Source of the DNA: Tricholomella constricta
Taxonomy: Eukaryota; Basidiomycota; Agaricomycetes; Agaricales; Lyophyllaceae
Assembly: GCA_013368375.1 (NCBI GenBank)
Contig: JAACJP010000002.1
Location: 2,108,001-2,172,000 of the forward strand
Length of the DNA stretch: 64,000 nt
Direction: 5' to 3'
Shown piece by piece: positions 23,460 through 33,981 of the stretch; the first letter of the stretch is position 1, and the number at the start of each line of letters is the position of its first letter. A program made the position numbers and the translations under genes. The notes beneath the pieces were generated by a model that ran no database searches, was not told the DNA's origin, and was given only the letters and a program-made list of their open reading frames with translations.

Positions 23460-24060
23460 AGCTTATGGGAGGTGTAGACGCTCAGACAGCGATTGAAAAC
23501 CGTAGGTTCTGTGACGTTCCCCCTTCTGGACACACTGTGACAAGTGGAATTGAATAATTAGCCGTGACAGTTGACTTGATTTAGAAGAACTATGTGCTTC
23601 CTCGAGGCTTGGGCCTTTTCGAACCTGTGCTACTCGCAGCAGGGCACCCCGGATCAAGCCTAGTAGAATGATGAGCGCTGGATGAAACCCATACATTCGC
23701 GGACCGTTCAGATCCATGTGGTCCTGTACCTGATGAGGAGAGCTTTATGTGACAAGGTGGATCATATCAATCTGAACACTGAACGTTGAACAACTATCAC
23801 TATTTCGCATGGTCTATATGTACACGACTAAAAGAATGGAGGAACGACAGATGGAGGAGAGGACCAAATCGCGGGAGACGGTAGGCCGCGCGGAGGACAA
23901 GCGAGCCTAGTTCGAGAGCTTCAAGCATCGACTGTAAAGCGTTGCTGGATTCTTGAATGAAAAGGTCCGTCTTTAACGTTTTAACACCCTCGCTATCCCT
24001 TGCCCAAGTTTTGGCATCATCCCACGGTCGCATCATCCGGCGCTCATGCAGTCACATGCA
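23460..24060. repeat. Block A of the amplified unit, copy 2
   Basis: Diverged repeat of 19557-20030. The minus-strand phrase YGFHPALIILLG and the phrase PWDDAKTW (compare PWDEALF in copy 1) mark the match. The minus-strand frame 23800-24036 is open here but its coding status is unclear. Confidence 0.45.
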
Positions 24061-24250
24061 CACTCATGGGTTCGAAAGTCTCTCACAAATCGATTCGACA
24101 GACTTATTTGGCTCAGGCCCGTATCTCGGCTGCTCAGGTTGACGATAGCGCTCGATTGCACTCTAGTTTGTGATGGATCGCAACGCAGTTTTGATTGACA
24201 TAGTACTGATGGACCTTTGACAGGATACATCTAACATTGTCGGGACAATA

Positions 24251-24274
24251 CATCCATCCATCCATCCATCCATC
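24251..24274. repeat. (CATC)n microsatellite
   Basis: Six tandem CATC tetranucleotides. Simple repeat without coding meaning. Confidence 0.95.
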
Positions 24275-24493
24275 GCCAGCAAATCTATTTTAAGACAATT
24301 CGATTGCTGGAAAAGGAGATGGCTTCCGCCTTAAAGATATCGTAGTTGTGCTACGCTAAGCACACTGGTCACCCCACGCGATCGACACATGCCAGCCGGC
24401 TCTCTTCCCGAGCCCCTTGTACGTTCCATAGTCTCCCTGGGCCATGACTTGTAGCATCTTTTCAGTCATTTAAATGTCTCGCACTAAGGCTCA

Positions 24494-24712
24494 TCATTCC
24501 TTTAGATTTGCAATGAAGGTCCGATCGAATGGATTGATTTTCAAACTTCGATAACTATACTCATGATCTACTACCTGTTCAGCTCTACTGGGTAGCGGTT
24601 TCGGCGTTGTGGTTTTACGACTACTTCTTGACGTTGAATGACGAGGTTTGGGTTTCACTGGCTCAACCATGGCGCACTCAGCCTTAACGACATCCTTAGG
24701 TTGAATATGCAT
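24494..24712 (-). CDS. Short conserved ORF of the amplified unit, copy 2
   Basis: 72 codons matching the C-terminal three quarters of the copy-1 ORF at 20402-20695 (VKPKPRHSTSRSSRK, RTFIANLK). The upstream part has lost its frame. No known domain. Confidence 0.25.
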   Translation of the reverse strand: MHIQPKDVVKAECAMVEPVKPKPRHSTSRSSRKTTTPKPLPSRAEQVVDHEYSYRSLKINPFDRTFIANLKE

Positions 24713-24826
24713 GGAAGGGACGGAAGTCGTTTGGTAAATATCATGTCTCTTAGTTGTTTAAACGATACTAACGGTATTTGAAAGTATTCTGGCTGTTCAT
24801 ATTGGTGTGTATTCAACTGTCTCTGG

Positions 24827-26229
24827 ATGCGACGTACTCCCTATAACTGCGACAGAATCGGTACCTTTGTCCCATCTTTATAATTATAACCCTATTTGGT
24901 GAGTAAGCCGTCCACTACATACGAAGAGATCTCACCTTTGTTATCAGCGTATTTTCTGGATTCATGGACGGTTGACGTAAGTAACGCATCCTCGTCTTCG
25001 TTATCATATTTAATTATGAAGATATTCTCTAGGTGTAAGTCCTTTGGCCTTCACAATCTGTTGTGACTCCTTAAACCATCACGATAAGTTGTGCTCGCTA
25101 CGGATTCATGGAAGTTGTTGAATCGGCGATGTTGACGACTACGGCAGAGTTATTTCTCACCTTACGGTTCGTTCAATCCATTGCCCAATATTTTTCGAAC
25201 GTCATGTCCCTTCCAGAGTCTATGCGGTGCTTGAGAGACGCAAGTCAATCCTCTTCGTCGCGGGGGCCATTATTCTGTGCCAATGGGGTCTTGTGTTATA
25301 TACAGCGTCTCAAGCCCCAAAGGGGACCGCACAAGTTGCTCTCTTGTTATCTCGTAACTTCATACCAGATCTGCCTCCAATTCCAGACACCGATCCATAT
25401 CACGGTAAGAAAAGTGATTTTGACACATTTCGCAGGTGACTGACACCGAAGAAACATCTAGTTTGTATCCTTCTATCAACCCTAGACGTGTGCGAGTCCA
25501 AATTGTCGTTGCAAGTGCTCCGCACTCATACCTCCCCAGGGTTCCATTGAGCGAGGCATTTTTATCTCTTGCTCTTGCTTTCGATGGCCTAGCTTTCATT
25601 GGCATCCTCTACGGGATCGCTGTGAGATCTCGCGCAACAACTTCCAATGTGAAGGTTCCACTAATGGGGTTATACAACGTGACGGCATCATATACTTCTT
25701 GGTCCTCTTCTCCTCAAATCTCGTATGGCTGATACTGTTGCTTCACGCGCGAGTGCGTATTCAATGTCATTATAATGCCGTCAACGATTAACGTCGTTGA
25801 ATCGTCTAGCCAGCATTGAAATTCATACATAATCAGTGAGTCGCGCTTATCCAATATAGCTACTCATTCTCATTGTCTGATCAGGCCGGCCATGGTGTAC
25901 GTATTTCACTACTGTGCTCAACTTCTGCTGAAAATCTCTTCAGGATATCATCTATCATGATAAACCGAATCACTCTGAATCTCAAACGCGCAAGCGAGAG
26001 AAAAGCGGTCGTGACATGGAGCATCAAAACCTTTGAGCCCATCCATATAGGCAACAATAGCGATCATTTGGTGGCGGGAGATATTCCATTGGAGCCGATC
26101 TTTCGTCGTGGGACGGGCAACCCGGAGACCGCATTTGCTGGCAAAGAAGGACACTATGCCCGATTGCCTTCCCAACTCAGTCAACCCGTCTCAAATCGCC
26201 CGGAATTACTGGACAATCAGTCGCCTTAA
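24827..26229 (+). pseudogene. Membrane-protein gene copy 2, frameshifted
   Basis: Aligns along its length with copy 1 (VYAVLERRKSILFVAGAII, SSIMINRITLNLKRASE). The exon at about 25540-25740 lacks one base: copies 1 and 3 read PLMR then RDGIIYF, but here PLMG runs into NVTASYTSW. The exon start near 25075 also has an extra base relative to copy 3. Probably not functional. Confidence 0.65.
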
Positions 26230-27290
26230 CATTATGAAGAAACATGTCATCACACGGATACCACTTCCTTAAACGCGCTATGTACATTGATTTATTCTAT
26301 GGTCTTTATATCACGACTGTTACGATCATTTGTTACGTGCGCCTCAGTGACTGACCCTCGAATATGAATATGTACAAGGGCAACCTCGCTATTCGGCGTT
26401 TAACGGGGCTAAAGCGGCAAATCTAGATAACTCCGGCCCGCTCAACTCCCTGGGTGAGTGTTGAGCACTGACCATGCGACATGGTGCTGGCGCCGAAGGA
26501 GAAAGGGGATGCCGGCGTTGGCGGATAGAATTGTGTCAAGCAATTAAGTAGGGAGGCGACGGGACAGCTGGTTTTGCGATGAACGGTACGGGGATCAGTC
26601 CGGAGACGCAGGGTCCCTGAATTGGGCTGTGGGTGCCTGTTATGCAGGGTTGATTTTTCGCAGGTTTCTCGAATCGTGCGGTTTATTCTTGTTGTGAGGA
26701 TTGACGACGCTGCGAGAAGAGAAGACAAAGAAGCTCCAGACAGTGCAAGTCAAGTGGCCAAGAGATTATGCACCAGCCAGACAGCGACGAAACAATCTTC
26801 GGCTGGCTGCGTACCGGCCTGTCCCATCTCTTTCTGACGTTGTATCTGTTCACAAGTGTTCCGGCTGTGCGCACTCTTACAGGATAAAGGACTTTGTGAA
26901 GCTTCAAAGCGGCGAGGTTTGACAGTATTCCCGTTTCCCTTTGCATTATGTAAATTCTAATTCCAATTATGTGAAGTACATCGCCCTGAGCGTTTGAAAC
27001 CTCTACGTGCACGACTCCTCCACAGTGTCGCCCATCGCCATCAGCATCCCACCTTCGACACGCGCTCGCCTCCTCCGAAGATCTACCGTCCACTCCACTG
27101 GTAGATCTATGCGCACACCGCAGAGTCCGCACGCTGGTTTAGGGAAGTGTAACGCCATCGCACGAAAATTGTTGTTCAGGCAGGCGGAGGTGCTGAAGGC
27201 TGTGGTGCTGACGAGTGGACCCTGAGAATGGATTGGTGACGCCGGCGATGAAAATCAAGCGCGCGGGGAAGGTGTTTGAGAGCGAAAGGG
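26230..27290. other. Spacer between unit copies 2 and 3
   Basis: About 1 kb. A 149-codon open frame (26683-27132, minus) has no recognisable family and I regard it as unsupported. Nothing else seen. Confidence 0.4.
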
Positions 27291-27700
27291 GCTGCCTAAA
27301 ACCGGACAAATCTGACCTTCCATCCCTGCTAAAAAGATGCTCATTGATGCGACGAATATTGCGTTTCTGCGAATTCAGGAGGAAGTATACTTGTTTCGTT
27401 TGGAAAGAATGATTCAAGTGACAATTATATCGGCAGTGCAAGCTAATCAACAGCATCGAAGTTCTCCAGCAGCGATCCCCTCGTGGGGACTTAGCCCTAA
27501 GATCTACTAGTCATCGTCACAGCTCGGGTCGTGGCATGCAAAGGAACGATGCTTTCGATGAGCAGGAGCTTTGTTGGTATCTGGTTGCCGGCGGGAAGAA
27601 AGGGACTTGACGCGATACTTGTCGGGCCAGTCGTGGAATGTCTGTTGCAGCAGAAAGGCCGAAGCGCTTCGCTCAGGGCTGGGGCTATCAGATCAGTTTG
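27291..27700 (-). pseudogene. O-methyltransferase copy 3, 3' remnant
   Basis: Minus-strand similarity to the last exons of the copy-1 gene: KLLLIESIVP and the region encoding the terminal ELL..TGWK exon (about 27300-27420). The catalytic LHDW stretch is shifted out of frame. At about 27720 it jumps directly into block A, so the whole 5' half was deleted. Confidence 0.6.
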
Positions 27701-28344
27701 GGCACTGAAGTACTGGAGGAAGAATGAAAGATGATGACAAATAATGTCCCACGGTCCCACATATCATGGCGCTCGCACGCTCATGCGCAAGCCCGGGGAA
27801 ACTTGCTATCTGAAACGACTTCCCTGTCGTCGGATAAGCCACGTCCCCAGACTGTTACTGTTCTCCGATGCTCCGATCTACCGTCCAACACGCGAAGTTG
27901 TGTAATAGATTGAGGTAATGCTCAACCCTTCCGTCTCTTTTGTTTCTTTATGCTCTCTAGTAAGGTCTACCGCAGGCTATGTGTGCTCAGCTTACAGTGT
28001 TTATAGAAGTCCAGGAACAATGCTGTAAGTAGTTCACCTGAAAAGCGGCATTCTGAGCGGGACTGTGTAAAATTATCATATCTTCTGTTCGGCTCCGGTC
28101 CGTATATCTGCACTGCGCCGGTTAGTTTTGCTTACTGATGGGAGATGGCTCACGCCTTAAAGATATCCTGATTGTACTTCGTGGTTGTGCTTATCATACT
28201 GGTTGCCCCGCGCAATCGACATATGCCAGTCGACTCTGTTCCCGAGCCCCTTGTTCGTTCCGTAGTGTCTCTGGGCCATGACTTGTAGCGTCTTTTCAGT
28301 TATTTGAATGTCGCACAAGGCTCATCATTCCTTTAGATTCGCAA

Positions 28345-28560
28345 TGAAGGTCCGATTGACCGGATTCATCTCAAAACTTCGATAACTATACTCATGATCT
28401 ATCTATTCAGCTTTACTGGGTAGCGATTTCGGCGTTGTGGTTCTACGACTACTTCTTGACGTTGAATGACGAGGTGTGGGTTTCACTGACTCAACCATGG
28501 CGCAGTCAGCCTTAAGGAGATCCTCAGGTTGAATATGCATGGAAGGGACGGAAGTCGTAT
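28345..28560 (-). pseudogene. Short conserved ORF of the amplified unit, copy 3
   Basis: Same protein phrase as copies 1 and 2 (VKPTPRHSTSRSSRR, RTFIANLK) but interrupted by an in-frame TAG. Confidence 0.4.
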
Positions 28561-28654
28561 GGTAGAGATCATGTTTCTTGATTGTTTAAACGATACTAAG
28601 GGTGTTTGAAAGTATTCTGGCTGTTCATATTGGTGTGTTTTCAACTGTCTCTGG

Positions 28655-29949
28655 ATGCGACGTACTCCCTAAAACTGCGACAGAATCGGTATCTTTGTCC
28701 CATCTTCATATTCATAACCCTTTTTGGTGGGTAAGCCATGTACTACATATAAAAAGATCTCACCAAAAAATATCAGCATATTTTCTGGATTCATGGACGG
28801 TTGACGTAAGTAACAGATCCTGCGTCTTCGTCATCGTATTTACTCATGAAGATTATCTCTAGGTGTGAGTCCTTTGGCCTTCACGATCTGTTGGGACTCC
28901 TTTGACATTCTGATAAGCTGTGCTCGCTACGGGTTCATGGAAGCTATCGAATCGGCGTCGTTGACGACTACGGCAGAGTTATTTCTCGCCTTACGGTTCG
29001 TTCAAGCCATTGCCTTATTTCTTGTTCTAAAGTCATGTCCCTTCCAGAATTTATGCAGTGCTTGAGAGGCGTAAAGCAGTCTTCTTTGTCGCGGGGGCCA
29101 TTCTTCTTTGCCAATGGGGCCTTGTGTTATATATAACTTCTCAAACCCCAAAGGGGACCGCACAAGTTGCTCTTTTGTTATCTCGCAACTTCATACCGGA
29201 TCTACCTCCTGTTCCAGACACAGATCCATATCGCGGTAAGGAAAATGATTCCGACGTTTCGGTAATGAATGATGACGCTGAAAAAACTCTAGTTTGTATC
29301 CTCCTATCAACCCAAAACGAGTACGAGCCCAAAGCGTCGTTGTATGTGTGTGACACTCATGCCTTACCAGCATTCCATGGGGCTACGCATACTTAGGCCT
29401 TGGTATTGCGTTTGATTGCCTAGCTTTCATTGGAATCATCTATGGGATCACCTTGAGATTTCGAGCAACAATCTCAAATGTGAAGTTCCCACTAATGAGG
29501 ATTATCCAACGTGATGGCATTATATACTTCTCAGTACTCTTCTCCTCGAACCTCGCATGGCTACTACTCTTGCTTCACGCGCGGGTACGTATTTTCTGTC
29601 ATTATGACATCGTCAACAATTGACATCGTTGAATCTTCCAGCCCGCATTAAAATTCATCCATAATCGGTGAGTCACGCGTGGCCAGTATCACTACTCATT
29701 CTCATCGTCAGATCAGGCCGGCGATGGTGTACGTATCGCACTACACTGTGCTCAACTTCTGCTGAAGACCACTGCAGGATATCATCCATCATGATAAACC
29801 GGATCACTTTGAACCTTAAACGTGCAAGCGCGAGAACAGCCGTGACATGGAGCATCAAAACCTTTGAACCCATCCCTATAGATGACAATACCGATGATTT
29901 GGAGGACGGAGACCTCAGTTCATATACTCAGCAAATACCTGGAAGATAG
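28655..29949 (+). CDS. Membrane-protein gene copy 3
   Basis: Third copy of the membrane-protein gene: AYFLDSWTVD, ILISCARYGFMEAIESASLT, VLERRKAVFFVAGAILLC, LGIAFDCLAFIGIIYGI, RDGIIYFSVLFSSNLAWLLL and SSIMINRITLNLKRASA. Frames remain open through the main exons, so it may still encode a protein. The C-terminus is cut short (EDGDLSSYTQQIPGR) because at about 29908 the homology ends and an unrelated repeat begins. The intron near 28870-28910 and the start are uncertain. Confidence 0.45.
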
Positions 29950-30062
29950 AATTTTGGTAGGTAGACTCAGCGAGCACCTTGAGTTCAATGATGCTTGTAA
30001 TGGTGAAGCTGACCTGCAAGTCTAGACGAGCCTGATGCCAGTCTAGCACAGCCTACTTACAC
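29908..30062. repeat. Direct repeat of about 155 bp, left copy
   Basis: Starts GACCTCAGTTCATA and contains CAAGTCTAGACGAGCC and CCAGTCTAGCACAGCCTACT. A diverged partner lies at 30611-30772. It supplies the last codons of membrane-protein copy 3. Confidence 0.6.
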
Positions 30063-30349
30063 AAAAGATTAGCGAGTTGAGCAACAGACTTCTAGATATA
30101 GTGTACGGAACATTTTCTGCTTTCCGGACTGGCTCTTACTTCCCGAGGAACAGATATAGTCGCCCGCATCGAGCGTCGTGATTTCTGTTATCTACGATTG
30201 GTTGGTAAAATACATCGATGTATCACAAGCCAAGAGTATCATTCATTACGAGATATTGAAACGGGCCCTCAGGGTACGCACACGCAAGTATTATGAAACG
30301 CAACAGAAATTCCACAGGTTAGAAACCGAAAAAAGCGATCAGTAATATT

Positions 30350-30610
30350 TCAAGCTTTCTGAACTTCGACAGGCGTCGCCTCGTTGGATTGGGTGAAGGG
30401 GCTGTCGCCCTGGCATTAGACAAGTCTGACCTTCCATCCAGTGCTGAGAAGAAGCTCGACGATGCGACGAATATTGCATTGCTGTTTATTGAGGACACGT
30501 AATATGTTCAACTGACAACCATGTCGGCAGTGTAAGTCAGCTAGCCGACAGCACCGAAGTTTGCTAGCGGCGGTGCAGGAGCCTCCTAAGGACCTGCACC
30601 TAAGATTCAC
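30350..30610 (-). pseudogene. O-methyltransferase copy 4, 3' remnant
   Basis: Short minus-strand piece similar to the last exons of the copy-1 gene (compare 17605-17900): the SSFLLSTGWK-type terminal exon near 30420-30470 and the region near 30530-30600. It ends at the second copy of the 155-bp repeat. Confidence 0.5.
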
Positions 30611-30772
30611 CGGGGACCTCAGTTCGTACGCTCAGCCAACGCCTAGAAGTTGACATGTAATAGACTCAGCCAACACCTTAAGTTCAAGGGCACTTGTAAA
30701 CGTGAAGCTAGCCCACATAGTCAGCAAGTCTAGAACAGCCTAAGCCAGTCTAGCGAAGCCTACTCACCAATA
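30611..30772. repeat. Direct repeat of about 160 bp, right copy
   Basis: Starts GACCTCAGTTCGTA and matches 29908-30062 with substitutions and small gaps. The two copies bracket the copy-4 methyltransferase remnant. Confidence 0.6.
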
Positions 30773-30895
30773 AGTCGGGGAAGAGACTAGTGTACGGAGC
30801 ATCTTGTGCACGATAGACTTGTCAAGTAGCAGCCTATAAGCAATATAGGGATCGTATGAAGTGTAAAGTAAATTTAGTGATACAAATCGCAAGTC

Positions 30896-31080
30896 CGTAA
30901 GTCAATCTAGCCTATGAACAGAAGGCTACGAGTAAGCACAGTCAAGCCTACAAACCATAAGTCGATCTAGCCTATGAACAGAAGGCTACGAGTAAGCACA
31001 GTCAAACTTAATTGCGAGTTCATAAGTCAATCTAGCCTATGAACAGAAGGCTACGAAGTAAGCACAGTCTAGCCAAGCCT
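30896..31080. repeat. Tandem repeat, three units of 60-66 bp
   Basis: Three head-to-tail units containing TCTAGCCTATGAACAG and AAGGCTACGAGTAAGCACAG, starting near 30896, 30956 and 31021. Fragments of the same words (CTAGCC, CACAGTC) recur in the flanking 155-bp repeats. No coding capacity. Confidence 0.85.
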
Positions 31081-31153
31081 AATAAATGAGCCAATCTGTG
31101 AAGTTAGTTAACCATCGAAGATATCATTTGAACAAAATTTTACTTACATCTTT

Positions 31154-31196
31154 TCAAGCCGGCGCATAGTGCCATCTCTCCGATAAGTTGCGACGC
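31154..31196 (-). pseudogene. Displaced 3' end of the RGG host gene
   Basis: If element 1 and one copy of its GACGC target duplication are removed, the host frame continues from KQAPAKR into RNLSERWHYAPA and a TGA at 31154-31156. These 43 bp are therefore the original last codons of the gene at 42176-44479, now 11 kb away. Includes the TSD 31192-31196. Confidence 0.8.
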
Positions 31197-31554
31197 TGTT
31201 AGGACCTGTGTAGCACGCCGGTTACAGAGTTATTCTGGAACCACCGAAGCGGACAGGCCTGACGTCCGTCAAGGAAGACGGCCTACGAAGGAGTATTCGG
31301 AGGTCGTGAGCGTTGACGGAGGTGTTCACCGGGGCTAATTCGAACGAACGAGCTCAAGTGATACGGGTGTGAAGCCAAATAGATTGAGAGAGAGAGAGAG
31401 AAACGAGAACGAGAATCGAGAACTAGTCTTAACAATAGGTAATATCGAGGTAAGGTGTCCGAAAAGAAAGTGGTGTCATATATGTACGGCGGACGTGCGT
31501 GGGAAAGCGTAGTGGGTGTGACTTTAGGGGTGGTCGTTAGGGACGTTCGTGACA
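31197..31554 (-). repeat. Element 1 LTR, 3' copy
   Basis: 358 bp beginning TG and ending CA on both strands. Contains a (GA)n run and the word TAATATCGAGGT (equivalent to 42061-42072 in the other LTR), which is complementary in the transcript to the primer site. Confidence 0.95.
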
Positions 31555-31570
31555 TTACCCCCTCCTCAAG
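31555..31570 (-). other. Polypurine tract of element 1
   Basis: On the sense (minus) strand CTTGAGGAGGGGGTAA directly precedes the 3' LTR. It is purine-rich, as required for plus-strand DNA priming. Confidence 0.7.
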
Positions 31571-31652
31571 CGTCGAGCCACTGAGACGCGGAAAAATGTT
31601 CGGATACGGGGAGTGTGGCGTTTGTTTTTCCTTTTTGGTGCGCGCGCGCGGT

Positions 31653-31669
31653 CACGTGAGGGGCACGTG
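31653..31669 (+). promoter_or_regulatory. Two E-boxes upstream of the antisense ORF
   Basis: CACGTG at 31653-31658 and 31664-31669, about 110 bp upstream of the antisense-ORF ATG and just outside the LTR. Candidate bHLH-factor sites for an antisense promoter. Inference from sequence only. Confidence 0.3.
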
Positions 31670-31773
31670 AGGGCCTCGGTTGTGGGTCCTTGTGGGTGTT
31701 TTGAGGATCTCGGAGATCGAAAAAGAGAAAAACTTGGTCGTTTTTCTTCTTCTGTTTCCATTCTGTCGACCTC

Positions 31774-33770
31774 ATGTCGCCTGCTATGCCCCGTGTCGCG
31801 TCTCCTCCTCCTAATGCCCCTGCTTTGCGAGATCCGGACGTGGCGCCTTTGATCGACGAAGATCGGTCGCGCGTCGCGTCCTTAGACGCGCCTCAACCCG
31901 TTTCCCCGGCGCCCTCTCTCCCTGGGATTGCCACCCTTCTCGATGGGAGTGACGGGGCGGTCCCCGAGTCGTCCCCCGTTCTTCTCCCACCTCCTGTCCC
32001 TCGTCTGATCATCCGCCTGCCCATTCGATCCCAACAGATCTGTCGCCCTCGTTCCACCACTCCCGAGGCCGATTTCGAGTTTGCTAGTGACCCTGTGTCG
32101 CGTCCGGCAGCGACTTCGTTGTCGTGGGGGCCCCTCTTCACTGATGCGATTTTGGCGGAGGTGTTGCGTACCGCTGTGCGGGTTCCTCCCTCCTTGGCGT
32201 GGTGTGAGGCGCATGAGCCGGTATGTCGCCCTTCTTCTGCGATCGAGTCCAGCGTTTCAGCTGATTCCTTTTTGGGGTCTTCGTTAGTGTGATCGGTGTC
32301 GGACGCGTCGGCTGTCTTGTCGATTTCAGGAGGTTCGTCTTCGCGGGACCCTGCCCTGTGTTGAGTGTCGTGCGGCGCATTCCCTGTGCTCGCTTTCGTT
32401 GGACCATGGCCTAGAGGTGGCAGCTAGGCAGTTGGGAATTCCGTTGGAGTGGCTTCGCTCTCGCGCCGAGGGTTTTACTTTCTCCCGCACTGGCGTTGCG
32501 ATGTCTTTTACCAGCATCCGTCGCGCCCTGCGTTTGCCAATCCCGCCTCCTCTTCCCGCCGCCTCTTCGTCCGTTGTAGGGACTGGTGCCGTTTCACTTC
32601 CTCCTGCTCCCCCTCCTCGTGCTATTTTCCGTGGTACGCGAGGTCAGGGACGAAGGTCTGTGCCTGTCGGTCGTGGGGGTGCGCGCTTGTCTGTTCCGGA
32701 GGCGCGCCCTTCGCCTATGCCTGGTTATTCTCCTCCCCCCTCCGATAGCTCGGTTTCCCCTTTCCCTGTTCGTCGTCTTGGGGCCGCCATGCGTGCCGCT
32801 TCTCCGGATTCTCCCATCGTCGGGCCCTCGGAGCCTCTCTTTTTAAAGAGTTCGTCTGAATCGGTCTCTCCCTCACCGGTTCTGCACCAGGCTTCCCCTC
32901 CTGCTATGTTGATGTCGTCCCCCCCCGCTGCTCCTGCCCCTCTTGCTCCTTCGCCTGAGGAGCACCTCCGTCTTCGGCGCCTCTATGACCAGGAGGTCGC
33001 ACGTGCGCAGGCTTTGTCCCTCCAGGTAGAGCGTCTCCAGGCCGAGGGCGAACGCAACAAGGGTCGTTTTCGTGGAGTCCTAGCCGAACTCGCCGACGAG
33101 CGTGAACGTTTCCTTCATCTGCAGGCGCAGACATCGAGTGCTGTGGAGGTCGTCGACGTCGATCGTGACGCCGAGGTCGAGGATCTGCGGATGGAGGTTG
33201 CGGGTCTTGAGGATGAGGTTGCGGGTCTGAAGGGGCACGTCGTCCATCTCCAGGGGGTTCGGGACTATTGGCGTGGTCATGCCTTGGACCTTCGCGTTCG
33301 CACCGATGGTGAGTCTTTCTTTTGTCTTCTTTTGTTCTCTTTTTTCACCTCCGGAATTTGTTGTAGCTCTTGAGCTTGCGCGTGTTGCTTTCGCATCCGA
33401 TATGTTTGTTGCGGATGGCGCTCTGCGTCGCGCCCTCGTCGAGATGGAGGCGTCGCCGGTCCGGGGTATCGTCGACGCCGCTCACCAGATTCTTGAGCAG
33501 CATTCTCTCCGCGAGCTTTTTCGCCCTCCCGTCGATCCCGAGTCCCCTTTTCCCGCCTTCGAGCATTTCCTTGCTCTTCATCGTCCATCTCTCACTCGTG
33601 AAGACGCCCTTGCGGGGTTCGTGTCTCAGTCTCAATTGATCGCCGACGACGAGCAGGATATCGCGTCGATGCTTCCCCTGGAGGTAGGGGTGGTTGGGGA
33701 GGTGGGGGTTGGGCGCGAGGACGGTTCCTCTGCCAGTGCAGGTCCCTCCAAGCGTCGTCGCATCGAGTAG
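31774..33770 (+). CDS. Antisense, intron-containing ORF of element 1
   Basis: Opposite in orientation to gag-pol, between the pol stop and the 3' LTR. Exons 31774-32220, 32330-33308 and 33367-33770 join in frame through GT..AG introns of 109 and 58 nt, giving about 609 aa. The first junction creates HEPEVRLRGTLPCVECRAAH, a CxxC..H..C-like cluster that may bind zinc. A Pro/Ser-rich region follows, then a coiled coil (EEHLRLRRLYDQEVARAQAL onward and the EVEDLRMEVAGLEDEV repeats). The C-terminus ends SAGPSKRRRIE, a likely nuclear signal. Spliceosomal introns antisense to the genomic RNA survive retrotransposition, so this looks like a separate transcription unit carried by the element. I do not recognise a family. 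It may be a captured host gene or a regulator. Confidence 0.7.
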
Positions 33771-33981
33771 ACGGTCTTTTTCGCGGTGTCTTGGACTTCC
33801 TTCATTTCCTTTTGCCAAATATTTACACCTGAAGTTCGTTTTTTTTTTTTTTTTTTCTTGGTATCGTTTCTCTTTCGTAATGTTGTTGTCCAGGAGGTAC
33901 GAATACATATAACACAGTTTGTCTTCTTGAAATGGATTTGCATAATTTTTCGTGATGTGCATGAGTGTTCGTCGAGTCGTT

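Noticed and set aside
26683..27132. 149-codon minus-strand frame between unit copies 2 and 3
   Set aside because: No family signal and not present in the other unit copies.
30896..31080. CRISPR-like array
   Set aside because: Adjacent near-identical units without unique spacers, in a fungal genome. A plain tandem repeat.
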